Positions 18,050-27,448 are shown, counted from the first letter of the stretch. The stretch: 64,000 nt of DNA from Alphaproteobacteria bacterium PA4 (GCA_002256005.1 NKIQ01000006.1:1-64000); one strand, 5' to 3'. Numbers and translations: made by a program. Notes: generated by a model not told the origin, from the sequence alone.

Positions 18050-19480
18050 TCAGCGTGTCCGGGTCATGGGAACCTCGCTGCGCCATCCAGCCCCGAGCGC
18101 AAGATTGGCATTCGCCCAGGCATCGCGTTCGCTGGCTTTGGCAGTGGCTTGCACAGCCTGCGCGGCCAGATAATCAGCCTCGGCCTGTGCGAGTTCAAAT
18201 GGACTGGACATGCCAGCACGGCTGCGGGAGCGCGCGGCGTTGACCGCCACGTCCGCGGCACGACGCGCTGCGCTGGCGGCCTCGGCGCTACGCCGCGCAC
18301 TGAGCCAGCCATCGATGGCGCCGTCGGCTTCTTCCACGGCCGCCAGCAAGGTCTGCTGCCAGGTTGCTGCCGCGGCTTCGCTGTTGGCATCGGCGGCGGC
18401 AATACCGGCCATGACCCGACCAAGGTTGAGGATTCCCCAGTTGATCGATGGCCCGATGGCAAAGCGAAAGGCGCCGGCCTTGCCAAGATCGGCAGGAGAA
18501 GCCGCCAGCCCGGCGGAAGCGCCCAATGACAGGCTAGGATAGAGCGCAGCCCGCGACGCGCCAGCGCGCTCGAAAGCGGCCAGCAATTGCTGTTCGGCGC
18601 GCTGTACATCCGGGCGCATCCGCAGCAGCGCGCGCGGGTCGTGGACGGCAAGAGTCGTCGGCGTTCTGGCTTCTGTGCCCACCGCCGCCCCGTCGCCGAC
18701 AAAACGGATCGGGTCGTTCGCCGTCAGCACCGCCAGCCTCCGCAGCGCATTGCGCATGGCCAGGTCGAGCGCCGGACGCTCCGCGGAGGCTTGCGCCCGT
18801 ACATGCTCCAGTGCCGCGACATCGGCAGCGGTGCCGCCGCCACGGGTCACCCGAAGTCGTGCCATCGCGATCAGTAGGTCCAGCGCCATCAGTCGTTGGT
18901 CGACGACGGCTGCCAACTGTCGATTTCGTCCCAGATCAAGCCAGGCTCGCACCACCTGTGCGGCGATGGATGCTTCGATCTGCCGGCGTTGCCACCGTGC
19001 CGCCTGCGCATCAGCAACAGCCGCCCTTTCGGACTTCGCGCGACCACCGGCAAAATCGATCTCCCAGAACAGTTCGCCGCCAAGGGTGGCGATCGTCTGA
19101 TCCGGGAAGGCCTCTGGTGTCCGGAAGATCGGCGGCTGCGTTGCCGAAGGCTCGCGCAGGCGTTGCACGCCGGTCGCAACATCGCCTTGCGGCAGGCGTT
19201 GGGCCCGGGCTTCGCGCGCCAGTGCGCTTGCAGCCCTGAGATTGGCATCGGCCGCCGCCAATTCGAAGTTCGCTGCCAGCGCCGTGGCAACCAACCGATC
19301 AAGATCTGCCGAACCATATGCCGTCCACCAATCAAAGCGCAGCGCGCCATTGGTCAACGCCGGGTCATTGGCGCTCCATTGCGGCGAAGGTGACGCCGGC
19401 ACCGGTTTCGGTGGCGGCGCGCCGGCACAACCGGCGAGCAGTGCGGCAAGCGCAATCGTTGCTGACAGGGAGCGGATCAT
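18050..19480 (-). CDS. RND efflux outer membrane lipoprotein (OprM/NodT type)
   Basis: This 476-aa outer membrane factor has a lipoprotein signal (AALLAGC, lipidated Cys at residue 18) followed by two repeats of the TolC-type coiled-coil and beta segments. The typical signatures WWTAYGSADLDRLVATAL, LRMRPDVQRAEQQLLAA and YPSLSLGASAGL are visible. It forms the trimeric exit duct for the RND pump encoded just upstream. The start at 19480 lies 13 bases after the pump stop, in one operon with tetR, adaptor and pump. The substrate range cannot be read from sequence. Confidence 0.92.
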   Translation of the reverse strand: MIRSLSATIALAALLAGCAGAPPPKPVPASPSPQWSANDPALTNGALRFDWWTAYGSADLDRLVATALAANFELAAADANLRAASALAREARAQRLPQGDVATGVQRLREPSATQPPIFRTPEAFPDQTIATLGGELFWEIDFAGGRAKSERAAVADAQAARWQRRQIEASIAAQVVRAWLDLGRNRQLAAVVDQRLMALDLLIAMARLRVTRGGGTAADVAALEHVRAQASAERPALDLAMRNALRRLAVLTANDPIRFVGDGAAVGTEARTPTTLAVHDPRALLRMRPDVQRAEQQLLAAFERAGASRAALYPSLSLGASAGLAASPADLGKAGAFRFAIGPSINWGILNLGRVMAGIAAADANSEAAAATWQQTLLAAVEEADGAIDGWLSARRSAEAASAARRAADVAVNAARSRSRAGMSSPFELAQAEADYLAAQAVQATAKASERDAWANANLALGAGWRSEVPMTRTR

Positions 19481-19493
19481 GATCGGTCTTTCG

Positions 19494-22400
19494 TCAGGCA
19501 GCGGCCAGCACCTGCCGTTCGCGGAACAGCAGCGCGTAGAGAGCTGGGATAAGGACAAGGGTGATGAGGGTGCCAAGGGCAAGGCCGCCGATCATGGCGG
19601 CACTCATCGGCCGCCAGAGCTCGCCGCCGAACAGGTAGAGCGGCACCAGCCCCATGATGCAGGCGAGCTTGGTCATCACGATCGGGCGCAGGCGCACGGC
19701 AGCGGCCGTCGCCACCGCCTTGTTGAGCGGCGCGCCAGCGCGGCGCTCCTCCTGGATACGCTCGAGCAGCAGCACGGCATTGTTGACGATGATTCCGGCG
19801 AGCGCGAGCAGCCCGAGCGTGGCGGTGAAGCTCATTGCCTCGCCGCTGAGCTTCAACCCCAAAGACGCCCCGATGAGCACGAAGGGGATCGACATCATGA
19901 TGATCGCCGTTTTGCGGATCGAACCGAACTGCCACAGGAACAGCGCTGCCATGCCCATCAGGGCGATGGGGAAATAGCGCTCGATGCCTTCATTGGAGAC
20001 GCGGCCTTCCTCGATCTCGCCACCGAGTTCGAGCGCGTGGCCCGGCGCCAGCGCAAGCGTCTCGATGGCCGGCGCAACGCGATCGACAATCTCCTGTGAT
20101 CCAAGCGCCGGATGATGCGCCGATACGGTGATCACGGGACTATGGTCACGCCGCATCAGCACGCTTGGCTGGCTGGCCAGGCGCACAGTCGCGATCTGGC
20201 CCAGCGGCACACTGCCCTCGGCACCGAACACCGGCAGGGCGGCCAGCCTTTCGGGCGCGGTGCGCGCATCCTCGGGCGCGCGCAGCACCACTGGCACCAG
20301 CACATCGCCCTGGCGCAGCACCGTCACTGGCATGCCCGCTGTCGCGGTTTCCAGCGAGCGAGCCACTGCGCTCGCCGACACACCGGCCGCCATGGCCTTG
20401 GCATGATCGATATCAACCACCAGCCTGGTCATGCGCCCTTCGGCATCATCACGCACGTCGGTGGTGCCGGGGATGGCCGCCAGCGCCCGTTTCAGCGCCG
20501 TCGCGCCGCGCTCGAGCTCGGCGCGATCGGGGCCGGAGAGGCGAAACACCGCCGTGCCGGCTTCGGACACGCCGAGCGAGAAACGCTTGGGCTCGATCCG
20601 CGCCGCGGGGAAGCGCGCGCCCAATGTCTCGCGCAGCTTGACCAGCGTCGCTTCGATATCGGCATCCTTGGCGAGATTGACGACAGCATAGATGCGGTGC
20701 GGCGCCGGCGATGGCGGGTTGAGGCTGAGAATGAAGCGCGGGCCGCCGTCATTGACGTAAAATGCGTTGCCGGTCAGTTCGGGAAAGCGTTTCCTGTCGG
20801 CGAGCACCGACGACATGTCGCTGGCCAACCGATAGCTCGCCCGCGTCGAAGCGCCGGCCGGCAGTTCGATCGGGATCTGAATTTGCGGCCGCGCCGAAGC
20901 GGCAAGCAGCTGTGGCGGAATGGTGGCGAAGATCGCAAAAGCGGCCAGCAATAACCCGAACATGGCCGCCACCACCGCAACAGGACGGGTGACGATGAAG
21001 CCGACCTTGCCCTCATACCAGCGCCGCAAGCTGGCGAGCCAACCCTTGTCATCATGGGCCGCATCGTGCGCACCGGCATATTGGCGCGACAGCAGCGGCG
21101 TCACGGTCAACGCCAGGAACAGCGACAGCAGCAGCGTGATGGCCATGACGATCGCAAGGCTGCGCATGTATTCGGCCGTGTCGCTGGTGCCGGCGACCAG
21201 CGGTGCAAAGGCAAGGATGATGGCGAGGCTTGAGGTCAACAGCGGCGGGGCCATGGTGCGGCCGGCCGCTTCGGCTGCCACGTCAGCGGCTTCGCCATCC
21301 GCCAATCGTCGCTGATAATCCTCGACAACGACAATGCCGTTATCGACGAACAGCCCCAGCGAAATGATGATGGCTGCGATCGAGACCATGTGCAGCTCGA
21401 TGGCGAGCAGCCGCATGATGATCAGCGTGCCCATCACGGTCAGCGGCACGATCACACCCGTGACCAGTCCGGCCCGCCAGCCAAGGAACATCACGACCAC
21501 CAGAATTACGACCGCAACGGTTTCAAGGAAGGTCTGGCCAACCTTGAACAGGTCCTTTTCCACCACCTGCGACTGGTCGGTGATCGTGGTAAGCCGCATG
21601 CCGGCCGGCAACGCCTGTTCGACCTCGGCCATCCTTGTATCGAGCCGCTCGGCGAACGACAGAACATTCAGACCGGTGCGCATCGATATGCCAAGCACCA
21701 CGGCAGGCTGGCCATTGACGACGACCGCTGTCTGCGGCGGATCGACCACTTGCCGGGTGATTTTGCCGAGCGCGCCAAGCGGCAGGCTGCGATCACCGGT
21801 CAACGGGATCTGCACAGCCGCCAGGGCCGCGACGCCGGACAGGTCACCACTCGGCTCCAGTGCCAGCAGCCGCCGCCCGGTATCGATCTCGCCGGCGGTG
21901 GCGACGATGTTGCGCTCCGCGAGATGGCGCGCCACCGCGTCATAGGACAGGCCGGCCGCCGCCAGGCTGGCGGGCGCCAGGTCGATGAACACGCGTTCCT
22001 CGCGCACCCCATGCAGTGAAATCCGCTCCACGCCCTCGACCGTCTGCAACCGGTCACGGGCGATGCGCGCCCAATCCTGCAGCTGGCCGGCGCTATAGCC
22101 CTTGCCGGTCAGGGCCAGGCTGCGCACGGCGACGCGGGCGAACTCGTCGTTGATGACAATCTGGCTGATCCCCTCGGGCAATTGCCCGCGCACCTCGTCC
22201 ATCTTGACACGAATGCGCTGCCATATCGCCGGCAAGTGGTCAGCGGCGGTCCCGTCGTGCAGCGTGATTGAGATATACACCGAGCCAGGCCGCACGATCG
22301 TCTCGATGGTCTTGACCTCGGCGACTTCGCGCAGCCGTTCCTCGATGGGCTTGGCGACAAGCTGTTCGATCCGATCGCTGGTCGCACCGGGCAGATAGGC

Positions 22401-22544
22401 CTCAACCGTGGCGGCACGGACCTGGACAAAGGGCTCTTCGGTGGCCGGGAAGTCGAGCAGCGCGACCAGCCCTGACAGAAAGAGGGCGATGGCAGCCACG
22501 ATTGTAAAGCGGCTCCGGCGGAGCGCTGTAGCTGTAATCGACAT
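19494..22544 (-). CDS. RND efflux pump, inner membrane subunit
   Basis: This 1016-aa protein has the RND layout: one N-terminal helix (FTIVAAIALFLSGLVALLDFP), a large periplasmic loop, six helices, a second loop and five helices. Helix 4 carries LFVDNGIVVVEDYQRR, in the position of the proton-relay aspartates, but an Asn follows the Asp. The motif GEAMSFTATLGLLALAGIIVNNAVLLLERIQ marks the second half (quoted in part). Length and loops fit the AcrB/MexB/CusA superfamily, closer to the smaller cluster often paired with a lipoprotein adaptor. The start at 22544 is chosen inside a slightly longer open frame because homology begins there. Confidence 0.93.
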   Translation of the reverse strand: MSITATALRRSRFTIVAAIALFLSGLVALLDFPATEEPFVQVRAATVEAYLPGATSDRIEQLVAKPIEERLREVAEVKTIETIVRPGSVYISITLHDGTAADHLPAIWQRIRVKMDEVRGQLPEGISQIVINDEFARVAVRSLALTGKGYSAGQLQDWARIARDRLQTVEGVERISLHGVREERVFIDLAPASLAAAGLSYDAVARHLAERNIVATAGEIDTGRRLLALEPSGDLSGVAALAAVQIPLTGDRSLPLGALGKITRQVVDPPQTAVVVNGQPAVVLGISMRTGLNVLSFAERLDTRMAEVEQALPAGMRLTTITDQSQVVEKDLFKVGQTFLETVAVVILVVVMFLGWRAGLVTGVIVPLTVMGTLIIMRLLAIELHMVSIAAIIISLGLFVDNGIVVVEDYQRRLADGEAADVAAEAAGRTMAPPLLTSSLAIILAFAPLVAGTSDTAEYMRSLAIVMAITLLLSLFLALTVTPLLSRQYAGAHDAAHDDKGWLASLRRWYEGKVGFIVTRPVAVVAAMFGLLLAAFAIFATIPPQLLAASARPQIQIPIELPAGASTRASYRLASDMSSVLADRKRFPELTGNAFYVNDGGPRFILSLNPPSPAPHRIYAVVNLAKDADIEATLVKLRETLGARFPAARIEPKRFSLGVSEAGTAVFRLSGPDRAELERGATALKRALAAIPGTTDVRDDAEGRMTRLVVDIDHAKAMAAGVSASAVARSLETATAGMPVTVLRQGDVLVPVVLRAPEDARTAPERLAALPVFGAEGSVPLGQIATVRLASQPSVLMRRDHSPVITVSAHHPALGSQEIVDRVAPAIETLALAPGHALELGGEIEEGRVSNEGIERYFPIALMGMAALFLWQFGSIRKTAIIMMSIPFVLIGASLGLKLSGEAMSFTATLGLLALAGIIVNNAVLLLERIQEERRAGAPLNKAVATAAAVRLRPIVMTKLACIMGLVPLYLFGGELWRPMSAAMIGGLALGTLITLVLIPALYALLFRERQVLAAA

Positions 22545-22575
22545 GCGTTGAATCCTGGTCCCGACGATATTGGTT

Positions 22576-23637
22576 TCAGCGCGCGGCGAAATGGGGGCGG
22601 ACGACAAAGCCCGCTTCCAGGAACTCACCGCCGGCCGCGACGATCAGATCGCCTGCCGCAAGACGGCCCTGGACAATGGCGTTGGCGCCCGCGAGGCCGA
22701 GCATGCGAACAGGCACATCGCGCAAGCGATTCCCGGCGCCGACGACGCGCACACTTTGGCTGCCATCGCGACCTTCAAGGATAGCTGCTACCGGCACGCT
22801 GGCCGAGGCGGACAGTGCGCCACCGGGCAGCATCAGTTCGACGGTTGCACCCGGCGCCGGCGCCCCGGCCACGACTGCAAAGCTGGCATCCCGACCGCCT
22901 GCGCCATTATCGCGGGCACTGATCCCGATCAGCCGCGCCTGGCCCATCGTGCCAGCGCTGTGAAAGGTGACGGCTGTTCCGGGTTGCAGCCGGGCCGCGG
23001 CTGCCGCGGGCACCACCGCGCTGACCAGGCGGTCGCCATGCGCCTCGATCTCGAAAACCGGTGCGCCCGGCGCAAGTATCGCTGAAAGCATGGCGGGGCG
23101 TGCCGCGACAACACCATTGGCTGGTGCCCGCACCAGGGCCAGCGTCCGGTCGCGGCGTGCCTGGCTTGCCTGCACCTTGGCCAACTGCAGCGCAGCCCGG
23201 GCCGTCGCCACTTCAGCAAGTGCCGCATCAAGCTCCGCCGGCGAAGCCGTGCCGTCAGCAACCAGTTGCCGCATGCGTTCGGCATGGCGGCTGCGCTCGG
23301 CGGCGGTGGCTGCGGCGCGAGTCGTTTCCGCTGTCGCTGCACTGACGCGAAGGTCGAGCGGCGCTGCATCCAGTCGCGCCACCACCTGACCGGCCGTGAC
23401 GCGATCGCCAATGTCGGCGAGCAACGCGACAACACGACCGCCCTGTTCGGAAGAAACGACGTGCATCCGTGCCGCACGCACGGTGCCAATCACCGTATCG
23501 GCAGGGTTCGTCGGCGCCTCTGCTCGACTGACAAGAACGGTGAGCGGCGTGGCCTTGGCGGTTTCCACAACAGAGGACGAACAGGCCGGCAGCGCCAGCG
23601 CACCAAGAATGACAATAATAAGGGAGGCCTTGCTCAC
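22576..23637 (-). CDS. RND efflux periplasmic adaptor (membrane fusion lipoprotein)
   Basis: This 353-aa adaptor has a lipobox LALPAC (Cys19), a biotinyl-lipoyl-like half (QGGRVVALLADIGDRVTAGQVVARLD), an alpha-helical hairpin (about residues 100-160), the second lipoyl half and a beta-barrel domain. The start is GTG at 23637, with AGGAGA five bases upstream. It connects the pump and the outer membrane factor of the same operon. The gap to the pump start is 31 bases. Confidence 0.92.
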   Translation of the reverse strand: MSKASLIIVILGALALPACSSSVVETAKATPLTVLVSRAEAPTNPADTVIGTVRAARMHVVSSEQGGRVVALLADIGDRVTAGQVVARLDAAPLDLRVSAATAETTRAAATAAERSRHAERMRQLVADGTASPAELDAALAEVATARAALQLAKVQASQARRDRTLALVRAPANGVVAARPAMLSAILAPGAPVFEIEAHGDRLVSAVVPAAAAARLQPGTAVTFHSAGTMGQARLIGISARDNGAGGRDASFAVVAGAPAPGATVELMLPGGALSASASVPVAAILEGRDGSQSVRVVGAGNRLRDVPVRMLGLAGANAIVQGRLAAGDLIVAAGGEFLEAGFVVRPHFAAR

Positions 23638-23701
23638 TTTATTCTCCTGCCGAGTTGCGGGTCGCGCAGCAGCGCGCCCGGAATGCGGGTGTCGTTACGT
23701 A

Positions 23702-24349
23702 CTAAACGATTCGGTGGGCGGGCGCTTTAACGGCTGCAAGCGCCTGGAAAACGAAACTGTCGGCGGCAGCAATCAACTGTTCAGTATCGCTCACCCCAAA
23801 AGCGAAGCGGCAAAACATGCCGTCGTAAAGCGAAACGATCAGCCTCGCCGCAGTGTTTGCTGCAACATCATCGCTAAGTTCGCCCTTGGCTTGATATCGC
23901 GCGATCAATGCGCCGAGCACACGGACCAGATGGTCATCGGCTGCCTTGACCATCGCGGCAATCGCGGGTTGGCGGGACGCTTCGGCCAGAATCTCCAACC
24001 GAAGGCGGCTGTCCTGTGCGACATCGTTATCCGCGGTCAGAAGCCTGCTGGCCATTTCCAACCCTTCCCGAAAGCTGCCTGCCGCCTCGACCGCCCCTAA
24101 AAGCTCGAGATCGCCGGCGAGATCCTCGTCAATCAGCGCCCTGACGAGATCATCCTTGGACTGAAAATACTGGTAGAGATTGGCAACGCTGACCTTCGCC
24201 TCGGCGCTGATCTCGGCCGTGCTGGCGGCATGGAAACCCTTCCGCGCGAAACAGGTTCTGGCACCCGCCAGGATCTGCTCGCGACGCAGCGCGCGGGCTC
24301 CCTCGTTGACCGGGCGACCAAGTGTCGAATGATGCGGCGGCTGTGACAT
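23702..24349 (-). CDS. TetR/AcrR family repressor of the RND operon
   Basis: This is a 215-aa TetR-type regulator. The DNA-binding domain is REQILAGARTCFARKGFHAA followed by TAEISAEAKVSVANLYQYFQSKDDL (residues about 22-70, quoted in part), with a helical ligand-binding domain after it. It is the first gene of the minus-strand efflux operon and sits 64 bases before the adaptor. Its own promoter carries a perfect palindrome, so autoregulation is likely. The ATG lies only about 9 bases after the -10 box and has no Shine-Dalgarno, so the mRNA may be leaderless. Confidence 0.93.
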   Translation of the reverse strand: MSQPPHHSTLGRPVNEGARALRREQILAGARTCFARKGFHAASTAEISAEAKVSVANLYQYFQSKDDLVRALIDEDLAGDLELLGAVEAAGSFREGLEMASRLLTADNDVAQDSRLRLEILAEASRQPAIAAMVKAADDHLVRVLGALIARYQAKGELSDDVAANTAARLIVSLYDGMFCRFAFGVSDTEQLIAAADSFVFQALAAVKAPAHRIV

Positions 24350-24357
24350 GATGACTA

Positions 24358-24387
24358 TTTATATAAGCGTATATTCGCTTATGTCAA
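24358..24387 (-). promoter_or_regulatory. Sigma-70 promoter with embedded TetR-type operator
   Basis: On the minus strand TTGACA (24387-24382) and TATAAA (24363-24358) are 18 bases apart. The palindrome ATAAGCGAATATACGCTTAT (24382-24363, 7-bp arms and a 6-base centre) fills the spacer and touches both hexamers. Binding there would block RNA polymerase, as in classical TetR autoregulation. Confidence 0.75.
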
Positions 24388-24537
24388 TAGGTGCGTAGCC
24401 AGGCGTGTTGGAGACAAGCCATATCCGGCGTCGATCCGGGTCGACCAGCGCGGCGAGCTCGTCTCGCGCAATCTCGATCTGGGTGCCTAAGCGTTCATCC
24501 CGGCATCTCCCGGTTGATCCCGCTATCTTGGACTGTG

Positions 24538-24612
24538 TGGTGCCCGGGGGCGGATTTGAACCACCGACACGGGGATTTTCAATCCCCTGCTCTACCCCTG
24601 AGCTACCCGGGC
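24538..24612 (-). tRNA. tRNA-Phe (anticodon GAA)
   Basis: The 75-base minus-strand sequence folds into a full cloverleaf. The acceptor stem is GCCCGGG/CCCGGGC, the D arm GCTC/GAGC, the anticodon stem GGGGA/TCCCC with loop TTGAAAA (anticodon GAA), and the T arm GGTGG-TTCAAAT-CCGCC. The discriminator is A and the 3' CCA is encoded. Confidence 0.97.
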
Positions 24613-24665
24613 GCACGACACCGCGGCATGGGTGACGCCGCGCGAGGGGGAGCGTCTAGCCGCAG

Positions 24666-24863
24666 TCAGGCGTCCTTGTCCAGCGGGCTTGTGTCAGAAA
24701 GTTCGTCTTCATTGTCGCTCGCCGGCACGACATAGCCTTCGCGCAGCCATTGCACGAGATCGCGGTCCTGGCAGCCGCGGGAGCAGAACGGGGTGAAGTC
24801 GGGCGTGCGGGGGGATTTGCCGCAATAGGCGCAGGGGCGGGCGGGATTGGGGGAGTCAGCCAT
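24666..24863 (-). CDS. yacG: YacG-like zinc protein (DNA gyrase inhibitor family)
   Basis: This 65-aa protein has the YacG zinc finger: CAYC, then CSRGCQDRDLVQWL about 14 residues later, followed by GYVVPA and an acidic tail. In E. coli YacG binds GyrB and inhibits gyrase. The start at 24863 overlaps the end of the RNase E/G-like gene by 8 bases, so the two are translationally coupled. The tRNA-Phe gene lies 53 bases downstream. Confidence 0.88.
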   Translation of the reverse strand: MADSPNPARPCAYCGKSPRTPDFTPFCSRGCQDRDLVQWLREGYVVPASDNEDELSDTSPLDKDA

Positions 24864-25824
24864 GGCCGCCGCCTGTGGCACCACCGTTCGCCCCCGGCAA
24901 GGTCACCGCGCCGCCGATGCGACGGGCGAGCGCGTCCGTCAGCTGCGGCCGGGCGGCGAGCCAGGCGATGGCACTGGCCGGGCCGATCAGCGTCTGCGGC
25001 CCCGGTGCGGCGCGGCCGGCGCGGCGCAGCAGTTCCAGCGCCGCAAAGCCCGGCGCGCGCACCGCCTCGACCAGCGCGGGCCGCAGCCGGGGCCGGACAA
25101 TCTGCAGAAAGCCGAAGCCGTTGACGGCGGTGCGCTCGAACGGCAGCGGCAGCGCGGCGTCGATGGCGGCCGCGACAGCCTGGCGCGCCGCCTTGCTGCC
25201 CAGCGTCGGGAAATCGATGCCGATGCTGCCGGTGATGCCGAAGCGGCGGATGGCGGCGGCAGCGGCATGGGCGGCGGCGACGGCCAGCGCCTCGGCATCG
25301 CCGGGGCCATCGACATCGATCACCGTCATCGCCGGCGTCGGGCTGATGGTCAGCAGGCCGCCCGGGAACGGCACATGGCCGGTCTCGGCCATCTCGATCT
25401 GCTCGCTCCAGCCGGCGGCCTCCAGCCGGTCTTCGCCATGGCCGGTCAGCATCACCATGCGGTGGCCGGCGGCCTTCAGCCGGGCGGCGAGGTTGGGGCC
25501 GGCAGCCGGCGCTGTCGTGGGGATGGCGCGCAGTTTGGGCAGGCGCGGGCGGGCGGCTTCGGGAATGGCCTCGCGCACGACCTCGACGCTCAGCGCCGCG
25601 CCTTCGGTGAGCGCCGGCAGCGGTTCGAGCAGCCCCTCGCCGCCATCCCAGCGCACGATGCCGCGCCGGCCCGGCACCAGGATCTGCGCCAGCCGGCCGT
25701 TGAGCCGCGCCCCGGCGCGCGGGCCCGAATCGTCACGCTCGACATGCACTTCGACAACCCGATCGCCATCCAGCACCAGCGCGCGGGTGGCGCCGATGCC
25801 GACCTCGACCAGCGCCTCGGTCAT
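24856..25824 (-). CDS. Compact RNase E/G family protein
   Basis: This is a 322-aa relative of ribonuclease E/G. The DNase-I-like catalytic part is recognisable, with the two metal-binding aspartate segments TVIDVDGPGD and GIDFPTLGSKAARQ and the tail ALELLRRAGR. It lacks the usual S1 RNA-binding domain of full length, and no zinc-link cysteine pair is seen. It lies between maf (4-base ATGA overlap) and yacG (8-base overlap), an arrangement typical of sphingomonads. It probably processes RNA in the cytoplasm, but activity without the S1 domain is uncertain. Confidence 0.8.
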   Translation of the reverse strand: MTEALVEVGIGATRALVLDGDRVVEVHVERDDSGPRAGARLNGRLAQILVPGRRGIVRWDGGEGLLEPLPALTEGAALSVEVVREAIPEAARPRLPKLRAIPTTAPAAGPNLAARLKAAGHRMVMLTGHGEDRLEAAGWSEQIEMAETGHVPFPGGLLTISPTPAMTVIDVDGPGDAEALAVAAAHAAAAAIRRFGITGSIGIDFPTLGSKAARQAVAAAIDAALPLPFERTAVNGFGFLQIVRPRLRPALVEAVRAPGFAALELLRRAGRAAPGPQTLIGPASAIAWLAARPQLTDALARRIGGAVTLPGANGGATGGGHG

Positions 25825-26399
25825 GTCGCGGCGCTGCGCCAGCCGCTGGCGATGAGCAGCGCGCGGGTATCGGCGAGCGGCAGGCCGACGACACCCGACC
25901 AGCTGCCCGACAGCCAGCGCACCCAGGCCTCGGCCGCGCCCTGCAGCGCATAGCCGCCGGCCTTGCCGCGCCAGTCGCCGGCGGCGATCAGCGCGTCGAT
26001 GTCGGCGGGCGTCAGGCGCAGGAAGCTGACGATGGTTTCATTGCTGCGCAGGCGGATCTGCCCGGCGGCATCGGCGACGGCGACGGCGGTCGTCACCCGG
26101 TGGCGGCGGCCCGACAGCAGGGCGAGGCAGGTGCGCGCCGTCGCTTCATCCTCCGCCTTGGGCAGGATGCGGCGGCCGACACCGACCACGGTATCGGCGG
26201 CGAGCACGATGGCACCGGGATGGCGCGCCGCCACCAGCGCACATTTTTCGCGCGCCAGCCGCTCGGCATGACCGCGCGGGGTTTCGGCCTGCAGCGGCGT
26301 TTCATCGAGATCGGCGGGGTCGATCGCCGCCGGCACCACACCCAGCCGCGCCAACAGCTCCACCCGGCGCGGGCTGGCGGAGGCCAGAATCACTGCCAT
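25821..26399 (-). CDS. maf: Maf family nucleotide pyrophosphatase
   Basis: This 192-aa protein carries the Maf signatures ILASASPRRVELLARLG, REKCALVAARHPGAIVLAADTVV and the GKAGGYALQG loop. Maf proteins hydrolyse dTTP/UTP or modified nucleotides as house-cleaning enzymes. The start overlaps the DUF2332 gene by 10 bases, and its stop overlaps the RNase start by 4 bases. Confidence 0.93.
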   Translation of the reverse strand: MAVILASASPRRVELLARLGVVPAAIDPADLDETPLQAETPRGHAERLAREKCALVAARHPGAIVLAADTVVGVGRRILPKAEDEATARTCLALLSGRRHRVTTAVAVADAAGQIRLRSNETIVSFLRLTPADIDALIAAGDWRGKAGGYALQGAAEAWVRWLSGSWSGVVGLPLADTRALLIASGWRSAAT

Positions 26400-27448
26400 T
26401 GCACAAAGGCTCCGTGCGGGTGGACGTGCGCCAGCAGGCGCTCGCCGGGCGGTCCGCCCTGCCATAGGGTCAGCCGCAGCGTCGGCAGTTCGGCAAGATC
26501 GGGGTTGTCCATTTCATAGCGCAGCCAGGCGAGCGGCGCGGCGGGGCTGGCGGCGGCGCCCATCGCCGCCATATGCGCGGCGATGCGGCTCTGGGTGGCA
26601 ACCGGGAAATATTGCCAGGCGATGGAGTGATAGACGACCGCGGTGCTGCCGGCTTGCGGCGCCACATGCGCTTCCACCCAGTCGGCGGCGTCGCCGCGCG
26701 CGATCGGCGGCGGCACTGTCGTCGCCAGCGCAATGGCGGCGGTGGCGCGCTGTACACGCTCAAGCTGGTCGGGCCAGACATAGGCCAGCAGCCGCTCGCG
26801 CACATCGGCATCGCCGACATCGAGCGGGTTGAGATCGACGCCGCTGCGTCCGGCCATCGTCACGGTGGCGACGGGCGGCGGCGGCCCCTGCCACAGCGGC
26901 GCCAGTTGCACCGGCGACTGCGCATCACCGGCCAGCACATCCCCGAGGCGATAGCCGAAGCGATCGAGATTGAGATTGAGCCCGGCGCTGCACCCCAGCT
27001 CGAACAGTCGCAACGGCAGGCCTGTCGCGGCGGCGATGGTCATCAGGCCGGGCATCAGCGCCCCGGCGCGCGCGACCTCATTGGTCTGTGGCGGGCCGGC
27101 CAGCCAGACGCAGAGCCGGGCGTCGCGCACCGGATCGGCAAGCACTTCGCGTAATGCCGCCGCGAGTGCGTCAAGCGCCGGCAGCGGTGCCGGCGGATAG
27201 AGTGCCGCCAGTTCCGGCGCGACACCGGCGCGTACGAGCGCATTGCAGCCGCCGGTCAGCCGCATCATCAGCGCATCGGCAAAGGGCTCCCCCGGCCAGG
27301 CGATGATCGCCCGGCCCGTGGCGCTGGCGCTGTCGAGCGCCAGCACCGCCGCCTCGCAGACCAGCGCCGTCAGCGGCGAGCCGGAAAAACGGCAAAAGCC
27401 CGACTGTTTTTGAAACGCCGCCGCGATTGCCGTCGGCAGGGCCGTCAT
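26390..27448 (-). CDS. DUF2332 domain protein
   Basis: This 352-aa cytoplasmic protein matches the DUF2332 family, with the conserved FELGCSAGLNLNLDRFGYRLG (quoted in part) that looks like a Rossmann or methyltransferase-like glycine loop, and the ending WRQGG/LWQGGPPGERLLAHVHPHG. No enzymatic role is established. It starts at 27448, sharing one base with the ferredoxin stop, and overlaps maf at its end, so it is translated as part of the same operon. Confidence 0.82.
   Translation of the reverse strand: MTALPTAIAAAFQKQSGFCRFSGSPLTALVCEAAVLALDSASATGRAIIAWPGEPFADALMMRLTGGCNALVRAGVAPELAALYPPAPLPALDALAAALREVLADPVRDARLCVWLAGPPQTNEVARAGALMPGLMTIAAATGLPLRLFELGCSAGLNLNLDRFGYRLGDVLAGDAQSPVQLAPLWQGPPPPVATVTMAGRSGVDLNPLDVGDADVRERLLAYVWPDQLERVQRATAAIALATTVPPPIARGDAADWVEAHVAPQAGSTAVVYHSIAWQYFPVATQSRIAAHMAAMGAAASPAAPLAWLRYEMDNPDLAELPTLRLTLWQGGPPGERLLAHVHPHGAFVQWQ

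Noticed and set aside
24388..24537. Possible integrase tail between tRNA-Phe and the tetR promoter
   Set aside because: A short minus-strand frame (QIEIARDELAALVDPD) looks protein-like but matches no integrase motif and is too short to support.
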